From assembly GCF_050003625.1 (NCBI RefSeq), contig NC_134398.1:84507983-84571982 (forward strand): a DNA stretch of 64,000 nucleotides, in the 5' to 3' direction. The position numbers and the translations under genes were made by a program. The stretch is from Haematobia irritans (lineage: Eukaryota > Arthropoda > Insecta > Diptera > Muscidae). Within the stretch, counting starts at the first letter, position 1. Each line of letters starts with the position of its first letter. Below are positions 57,105 through 64,000 of the stretch, piece after piece. The notes beneath the pieces were generated by a model. That model had not been told where the DNA came from. It saw nothing but the letters and a program-made list of their open reading frames with translations, and ran no database searches.

Positions 57105-57600
57105 CTCAGGGCTGTAGTTTGTCTGCACACCGTAAATGGCTCTTTTTCGTCTGCAAAGGAGTGACTTTTTAATTTGGCTTTAATTTGTTTTCTTTCTTTT
57201 GTTCTCTTGATGAAACACCAAATATTGGAAAAACATGTAAAATTCTATAGGGTAAGTGCAGCAAATGTGGTATACCCATTTGTTTTTCGAAAGTCAATTT
57301 TTTTGTTTTTCTTCGACGAGGCTAAGATTTTACCACATTCATTTCACTAGTGTTAGCCATCCACGCAACTATGAGCGAAAAATAAGAAACCCATAATTTC
57401 GGATATATTTGCGAATTTATTAAAAAACACACCTTTTTGTAATGCGAGAATTACCATACAAATCAGCCAATTTGCATTACAAAAAAGGTGTGGATGTATA
57501 TATAATCATCGTTTTTAACATATATTCAATTTCACTTGAAACGGCTCAATACATTTTCGAACTGTTTTCGAATTACTCCCAAATCGCCAAAGGTGTGACA
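57105..57600. other. Unique-looking sequence with a hairpin
   Basis: AT-rich with no gene recognised. CACACCTTTTTGTAATGC (57428-57445) and GCATTACAAAAAAGGTGTG (about 57474-57492) can form a stem with a loop of about 28 bases. Confidence 0.5.
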
Positions 57601-57618
57601 CGAAATTGTCGTGCCTCA

Positions 57619-57860
57619 TGCGCTTTACAGACTATCAGTTATTCCGGACGGAATGTCGGTGTTTGTAAAAAATCTTACAGTGTGTCGGATCGATACGGCT
57701 TGTCGGCGATGACTAAATAATCGGTAAATGTGTTATCGACCTCATAAACATGCAGCAGTATCGATTATGCCTTCGGACTTAACTTATAATGTGCATAATA
57801 TATGGGATATGTTCGACACGAGCACTGTCGTCCGGAATAACTGATAGTCTGTAAAGCGCA
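57619..57860. mobile_element. MITE with 3-bp target duplication
   Basis: 242 bp with about 31-bp inverted ends starting TGCGCTTTACAGACTATCAG; TCA flanks both sides (57616-57618 and 57861-57863). Removing it restores GTGCCTCACGCGTGAG, a CACG-repeat sequence like that at 1-60. A 3-bp TNA duplication would suit PIF/Harbinger, but that assignment is inference. Confidence 0.85.
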
Positions 57861-57873
57861 TCACGCGTGAGTC

Positions 57874-59264
57874 CAGCGTTACCGTTGTGCCACTTTAGTG
57901 GCAAATTTGCCACTTTTCTTGGACGGTGCCACTTTTGCGCCACTTTTTGTTTGTGCCACTAAATGTGATACTTTTTACGATTTTGTGCCACTTTTCCAAT
58001 AATTCGTGCCACTTTTTCAAAAGTTTAAATATTATGGGTAGTTATCACCATAGATGTGTTATTAAGAAAATTTAATATTGTGCACCAACAGCCTTCGCTC
58101 ATTAATTCTTATTACGTGAACAGTTACGATTCAACTTATTTGGTAAACCGTACTTTGAATATGCCAAATTTATTGTGGCATGAAATATCAGGATAAATAT
58201 GAAAATGTTTAAGGTGTGTATTACGACCGCAGGAAATAATTGATGATGGATCCCATAAGGACCCAGATAGAAAAAATTGCAATCGCCCTTTGAGACAGAT
58301 TGTTCCAATTCTACTATATTCCTCAAAATGAATGCTGGATCAGTGGACAGTATTGAAGCATTACCTCATTAGAGAAAAATTGGAAGAAAAGTGTCCTAAG
58401 AAATTAGAGAAAGTATATGTTAAAGATCCAAAATGCACTTTCAAATACCAAAGATTTATCTTAAATTTTTAGTTTATATTATCAAAAGTATGAATACCGT
58501 TAACAGAACATTCCAAAGCGAATCCTCCTAAACGTGAGTACTATGTTCGGGTTTCGAGTTGAAAATCACTTTATTTTCGCGATTACTTTTCCTGAAATCA
58601 TCAAAATTATAAATGATTGAGTTATTGAGTTAATTTATCTGCTTTATATTGAACTGTTTTAGTAAAGTAACCGCGAAAATTTCAACTCGAAAATCGAACA
58701 TAGTGCTTACCTTAAATTGTTTATTAATTATATTTAACAAAAATATTCTATTACAAATATACATAAATTTTGTAGGAAAGTTTGTAAAAACGTGATTTAG
58801 CTGATATCGACTATAAAAATTCTTTGTATATTAAAACATTAAAACAATATAGATAGGTCACAAAACGACATCACAATCCGAAAGTTGTGGACAAATTTTA
58901 CCATGAATTGACATAAATGACAAAAAACTGAAGAAAAGGGGGTTCCGCATTACTTAAAAACCAATGGTGATATAAATTATTTTGATATCGTAAATAAATT
59001 TAAAGATATAATTGAAAGGCCTGATTATTTTATAGACGCTTAAAAAATAATTTTAAATAGGATTTGTTCACCAATTTGTATGAATTCGCAAAATATATTT
59101 TAACTTGACCTCATAGCAGTATTTATTTCTTAAGTTTTTTTTTGTATAAGTTAATAAAAAGAATGTGCCACTTTTTGTGCCACTTTTCAAAAATAATTGT
59201 GCCCCTTTTTTCGACGTTTGCCACTTTTTGTGCCACTTTTTGAAAATTCCCAACGGTAACGCTG
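57874..59264. mobile_element. hAT element with GTGCCACTTTTT subterminal repeats
   Basis: Terminal repeats CAGCGTTACCGTTG and its exact complement; 8-bp duplication CGTGAGTC (57866-57873 and 59265-59272). GTGCCACTTTTT words are repeated inside both ends, as in hAT subterminal transposase-binding regions. A short stretch near 58,330-58,470 (NAGSVDSIEALPH, then CPKKLEKVYVKDPK-like in another frame) may be a transposase relic. A diverged palindromic MITE lies at 58530-58716. Confidence 0.9.
58530..58716. mobile_element. Small inverted-repeat MITE nested in hAT
   Basis: GTGAGTACTATGTTCGGGTT and AATCGAACATAGTGCTTACC are inverted copies; inner GATTACTTTTC/AAAGTAACCGCGAAAA words also pair. Resembles, at a distance, the AGGTGGGTATTAAGTTCGAG family. 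Confidence 0.7.
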
Positions 59265-59329
59265 CGTGAGTCACGCTGATGATAACCAACAAAATGTCGT
59301 GGGTGAGCATGAATGTAGAGTTGCAATTT

Positions 59330-59745
59330 TCTAATTTCGAAAATTTGAAATTTGTGCTGAAATGTGCTAGGTTTGTACCAATTTGTGCGGTAATTTTATT
59401 TTAAATTATATCAAATGACCGAGATATTTCGAAAGAAAGCTTTTTCGAACAAAATTTTTGCCAGAATCACCATTTTCGAAATTTTGAAAACTGTGCTGAG
59501 TTGTGATAGCAGAGTACATTACTGCGCCCTTTGAGTAACACTTTTATTGTATCTTTGTCGTCTTGTGCTTAGTTGTGCCGTTCAGATCAACTTTCTATCT
59601 CAATCCGTTTCGGAGAAATAAAAATAAAAAAACTTCCGAAATATAGGGTTGAAAAACGCCAAAACTTAAATTTTTGATTTTCAAAAACTGACTGTTGTGC
59701 CAATTGGTGCTATGTTAGTACGTTAAGTCACGGCATTTCTGATTG
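59330..59745. repeat. GCACAA-type repeat, inverse orientation
   Basis: AATTTGTGCTGAAATGTGCT, TTGTGCGGTAATTT and GAGTTGTGATAGCAGAGTAC are the complement of words at 53.5-54.1 kb. Confidence 0.75.
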
Positions 59746-59816
59746 TGATGCACCCTCAAATACTCGCCTCTGTAGCATATACTCTCAAACATATTCTACT
59801 TCAAACATATATATTT

Positions 59817-60840
59817 ATACCCTTCACCACTACTGTGGTACAGGGTATAATAAGTTTGTGCATTTGTATGTAACGCCAATAAGGAGTAATCATAGACCAA
59901 CCTTTTAGTATACGGATCGGCTTAGAATTAAATTCTGAGTCGATTTAGCGATGTCCGTCTGTCTGTCCGTCTGTCTGTCTGTCTGTTGATGTATTTTTGT
60001 GTGCAAAGTACAGCTCGCAGTTTTAGTCCGATTGTCCTAAAATTTGGTATAGGGTCCTGTTTTGGTTCAAAGACGATCTCTATTGATTTTGGAAAAAATC
60101 GGTTCAGATTTAGATATAGCTGCCATATATATTTTTCACCGATCTGGTCATAATTGGCGTGTATATCAACCGATCTTCCTCAAATTCCGTACATCCAAAT
60201 ATTTTATGAGTCTCGAAAAACTTGCAAAATATCAGCCAAATCGGTTCAGATTTAGATATAGCTCCCATATATAGCTTTCGCCCGATCTACACTCAATTGC
60301 CCACAGAGGCCAATTTTTTGCTCCGATTTAGTTGAAATTTTGCACAGGGAGTAGAATTACCAAATTTGGTGGACATCGGTTCAGATTTAGATATAGCGCC
60401 CATATATATGTTTTTCTGATTTCGACAAAAATGGTCAAAATACCAAAATTTTCCTTGTTAAATCGCCACTGCTTAGTCGAAAAGTTGTAAAAATGACTCT
60501 AATTTTCCTAAACGATAAATCATAAATAAATCATAAATAAACTTTTGCGAAGTTTCCTTAAAATTGCTTCAGATTTAAATGTTTCCCATATTTTTTACTA
60601 AAATTGTGTTCCACCCAAGTGCATTAGCCAACTTAAATTTTGAGTCTATAGATTTTGTAAAAGTCTATTAAATACTGTCCAAATCGAGTGATATTTAAAT
60701 GTATGTATGTGGAACAAACCTTTATATATAGCACCCAACACATTTGACGGATGTGATATGGTATCGAAAATTTAGATCTACAAAGTGGTGCAGGGTATAA
60801 TATAGTCGGCCCCGTCCGACTTTAGACTTTTCTTACTTGT
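59817..60840 (+). mobile_element. DINE/mini-me-like element (copy H)
   Basis: Near-complete member of the copy E family: hairpin head ATACCCTTCACCACTACTGT, GAGTCGATTTAGCGATG, GTCCGTCTGTCTGTCCGTCT, CGGTTCAGATTTAGATATAG units, and an end GTCGGCCCCGTCCGACTTTA. It preserves the empty target of the DD41D mariner of 41544-42476 (TA at 59992-59993). Confidence 0.88.
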
Positions 60841-61146
60841 TTCAGAATTTATTTGTTCAAACAAAACATTGTTTCATCCTAAGCATATCTTTGTTTAAGG
60901 CCCTAAACAGTTAATCCCGTTTATAAACATTTGTTTGTTTGCAGAAAAATGTCTTATGTTAGATATAATAGTGTTGGAATACAAATAAAAACATGTGTTT
61001 GCAATTTATTTGACCCCAATTTTTTTTTTACACCCAAAATATGAAAGTCAATAAGCAATCATGAACGTGTACTCAGCAACCTACACTTTCGTTTGTTAAA
61101 CTTATATACATACTTATATGTACATGTCTTTCGTCATCTATCTCCA

Positions 61147-62299
61147 CACGCAGAGAAGAAACATGATTGCCACAATCATATTCGAAGAGCAAAATAATAT
61201 GATAGCAGCTATTTTTGCGGCGACCATGTAACATTTTAACCTGCAACCATGTTGGCTCAGTGAACATGGTTCTAAGAAAAATACAATTGTCCTCATCTAA
61301 AATGTTATTATATTGATAAAAAGAATTTTGTTTCCATTAAAAGACAATGGTCACGATCTAAAATGTTATGTTATTCGTCAAAAATGTTTTTCTTCTAGTT
61401 AAAAGAACATGGTCACAACCTAAAATGTTTTGATTTTTATGAAAAAACTTTTTTCGTCGTCGAAAAAATGACGCCACTTGAGAAAAGAAAATACAAAATC
61501 AACTTTATTTATTTGTTTTTATTTATTTATAAACTAATTCATTGTTTATTTGTATTTATAATGTCGTGCAAGCAAACTTCACATATTTTTACACACTCTA
61601 GTTTGGTTCAATTTCAACAATAAGTAATCATTCCATATTTACTTCGTGACCATCAAATGTACAAACGCAGACATCATGTAACTGCAAGTAAAAATAAATT
61701 ATACCATATATCAAAATGCAGAACAAAAACCAGGTATATTTTTTTCAATTACACTTTCCTTGTTTGTATTCACATAAAACCACGTGCCATTTCTGAATAA
61801 ATAAATTAACACAAAACACAATAATTCCGTATTCTCCGTCCATTCCAAGAAACAATCAACACACGACTGACGCGCAAAATGAAAATCGTGTGTACCTGCT
61901 CAATGTTTTTATAAAATTCTTGTCGCTGCAAAAAAATTAAAAAATTAAATGGTCACGAAAACAATGTACATGGTCTTTATGGCCATGTAATGGTTGTAGA
62001 CATGTCTATACGTAAACTATAAAAATATTTTTTTCTCTGCAAAAAAGTAAAAAAATTGAATGGTCAGATACATGATTTTCCTGACCATATAATGGTCTCA
62101 AATTCTATCATTTAAATAATAGAACATGTTTGCGGCATTTGAGAACCATTTAAATGCTTATTGCCAACATATATTTTTCTCCGCTCGAAAATTATTTTTA
62201 CAAAGACAAAATACATGGTTTTCGCGACAATTACATACTCTAAATAAGCATTAAACGGATGCGGCAACCATGTCCAAACATGTTTTTTCTGTGCGTGCA
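61147..62299. mobile_element. Long foldback-type element
   Basis: Left end CACGCAGAGAAGAAACATGA and right end, read inward, GCACGCACAGAAAAAACATG. The termini carry repeated ATGGTTGCCGC/GCGGCGACCATGT and ACATGGTC words in both orientations. Ends resemble those of 31959-32207. No coding frame. Confidence 0.75.
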
Positions 62300-62535
62300 T
62301 TGCCATATTTATCTTTTTTCCCTATTATCTACCGCTATTTGACATTTCTAAATAAATATATGTTTGTATCCAGAGACATTATATATAAGAAATTTTAATG
62401 TCCCAAACATAATTTCTTCTAACATATATGTCCCAAACATGTTATACTAGTTTATGAACATTATATTTTGCACTTAAAAATAATGTACTAAAAATGTACA
62501 TTCAAATATTTATAAGAAAAACAGTCTTTTTCGCC

Positions 62536-62675
62536 CGTGTGTGCGTGAGTGTGAGTCTTTAAAAGTTTTTCGTGCGTGAGAACGGATTTTCTTTTCGTGA
62601 GTGTGCGTAAGCGTTAGCCTTACCAAAAATTTAATGCGTGAGTAAAATTATTTTTTATCATGCACACCTCTACAT
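62536..62675. repeat. CGTG array (copy 5), short
   Basis: GTGTGCGTGAGTGTGAG, TTTTTCGTGCGTGAG and a degenerate terminus CATGCACACCTCTACATG. Confidence 0.85.
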
Positions 62676-62699
62676 GAAATATTTTTCACTTACATTTTC

Positions 62700-63010
62700 A
62701 TGTCCAAGAAAGTAGAATTGTCATTTTCGAATTTCGAAAATTTGAAAGTTGTGCTCGATTGTGCTAGGTTTGTGCCGATTTGTCATTTTCGAATTTCGAA
62801 AATTTGAAACTTGTGCTGGATTGTGCTAGGTTTGTGCCGATTTGTGCTGCAATTTATTTTTAAATTTTTATCAAATAACCTAGATATTTAAAAAAAAACT
62901 TTTTTGAACAAAATTTTTGCCAGAATCGCCATTTTGACAGTTCGCCGCTGATTGCGGTTTGTGTTTGCCAGAATCGCCATTTTCGAAATTCGACATTTTG
63001 ACAGTTCCCC
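62700..63010. repeat. GCACAA-type repeat, inverse orientation
   Basis: Two units of TTTGTGCCGATTTGTCATTT / TTGTGCTAGGTTTGTGCCGA with ATTTTTGCCAGAATCGCCAT, followed by a local duplication of CAGAATCGCCATTTT and TTTTGACAGTTC. Confidence 0.8.
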
Positions 63011-63099
63011 GCTTATTGCAGTTTATGTTTGGTGGTTTGTGTACACTGTACACATATTTAAAAATTGTGATCGTAGAAAATGTACGCCATGAGAACGAA

Positions 63100-63660
63100 T
63101 TTTTACTTCCCGGTGACGAATTTTTCGTCAAAAATGAGCTAACGTAACATTTCATCACGGTGATAATTTTTCCTTATGGCGATGAATTGTAATTCATCGC
63201 TGTGACGAACATATTGATGAAAGTATTTCATCTATGCGATTATGTTTTTCGTATTTGCGATTATTCTCTTTCATCCATGGGATGATTAAATTCTTCAAAC
63301 GCGATCGTCACAGTGATGAATGCTTTTCCTAAATTTGACGTAATCCATTCATCAATATGATGTAATCTATTAATCAATTTGATGTAATCGATTCATCAAT
63401 ATGATATTAACCGTTATAAATTTGATGTAATATATTCATCAATATAAGTCAATTTTGTGGTAAGGGCGCATATGTTCGCTACATAGACAAATTTATATTA
63501 ATGAATGGATGGATATCATTATATCCGTCCACTCGATAATATCAATTCGTTTACATTGCGAACATTTCCGCCCTTATCACAAATTTGAATTATATTGCTG
63601 AATAGATTACATCAAATTGATAAATAGATTATCAGAAATATTTTCTACTACACTTTTAAT
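63100..63660. repeat. GATGAA/ATCAAT repeat with an inverted repeat
   Basis: TTGATGTAATCNATTCATCA words repeat at about 25-27 bp between 63,330 and 63,450. GTAAGGGCGCATATGTTCGC (63,460-63,480) and GCGAACATTTCCGCCCTTAT (63,557-63,577) form an inverted pair, and ATGAATGGATGG/CATCCATGGGATG words add further short symmetry. Possibly a foldback-type MITE. Confidence 0.65.
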
Positions 63661-64000
63661 AAACAACCATATTGTTTTTTGTTTTAATTAAATTTCAATT
63701 TTATTTATTTGAAATATAATAAAAAATAAAATTTATCATACACATCTTTGAAGGCTGTTGATTTTGATAAATTGACCATCTACATACACAAACATTCTTT
63801 TACCTTAATAATGTTTAGATCACCAATAGCAAGGATGAAAAGTTTTATGGGTTCAGCCTGAGTAAACAAATTATAAAGAAGAATTTAAAAATTGATATTT
63901 TAAATTATTGTAATATATTCGATCCTTTTAGAATTTTGAACAAAATTTAACTCATCCATTTTGCGCCAAATGTTCCTTTTCCTTTTGAAAAGGATTGAAT
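63661..64000. other. AT-rich end of window, nothing recognised
   Basis: No coding frame, repeat or RNA gene supported. Confidence 0.4.

Larger units (their letters stand above)
59754..62535. mobile_element. ATATGTTTGG-rich element (copy 2) with two nested elements
   Basis: CACCCTCAAATACTCGCCTC at the left and AACATATATGTCCCAAACAT, GAAAAACAGTCTTTTTCGCC at the right match 44588-45072. A DINE-like element (59817-60840) and a foldback element (61147-62299) lie inside. Confidence 0.65.

Overview
This window looks like repeat-rich nuclear DNA of a higher fly, most likely a calyptrate or muscoid dipteran. The reasons are: AT-rich DNA with almost no long open frames; many copies of DINE/mini-me-like repeats with (TA)n and (GTCY)n cores; mariner elements of both the DD34D and DD41D (rosa) types; an RNase H-bearing non-LTR retrotransposon and a tRNA-headed SINE that shares its 3' tail; and one insect cuticular protein gene. 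Species cannot be fixed from the sequence. No bacterial, viral or CRISPR content was seen.

Layout. 1-5.4 kb: arrays of a degenerate CACG/CGTG repeat, a DINE-like repeat, a tandem duplication with a long (TA)n tract, and a TIR element whose empty site is preserved in the other copy. 5.4-8.4 kb: mostly unique sequence with a row of small exon-like units (TTTCAG...GTAAG), several of them tandem copies of each other. 8.4-17.5 kb: a broken mariner carrying a SINE with a 15-bp target duplication, joined to a roughly 4.4-kb RNase H-type LINE that is itself split by two TA-flanked DNA elements. 17.5-26.0 kb: a near-perfect 8.5-kb palindrome centred on a (TA)n tract, each arm holding the same 1.29-kb mariner; part of the arm recurs a third time at 25.97-27.1 kb and runs into a complete DINE-like element. 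29.7-36.2 kb: ORF1 of a second retroelement (minus strand), then a nest of hAT in which a piggyBac-like element carries CACG satellite and a foldback MITE, then a second hAT element with GGAGC-rich ends. 36.2-38.7 kb: a DINE-like element split by another insert.

39.0-39.7 kb holds the one convincing host gene: a minus-strand RR-2 cuticular protein of 117 aa with a 71-bp intron, a TATA box and a polyadenylation signal. 40.4-43.8 kb: a third hAT copy and a DINE-like repeat interrupted by a DD41D mariner. 43.8-56.7 kb: MITEs, a deleted LINE copy, a second DD41D mariner, and copies of a TA-flanked element carrying two divergent tRNA-like modules. 56.7-64 kb: a TTAA-bounded segment, a 3-bp-TSD MITE beside an 8-bp-TSD hAT element, further composite repeats, and an ATCAAT-rich repeat with an inverted repeat.

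Functionally the window is a record of successive insertion. Target-site duplications (TA for mariner-type, 8 bp for hAT, TTAA for piggyBac-like, 15 bp for the SINE) and uninterrupted paralogous copies give the relative order of many events. No element appears intact enough to be autonomous.
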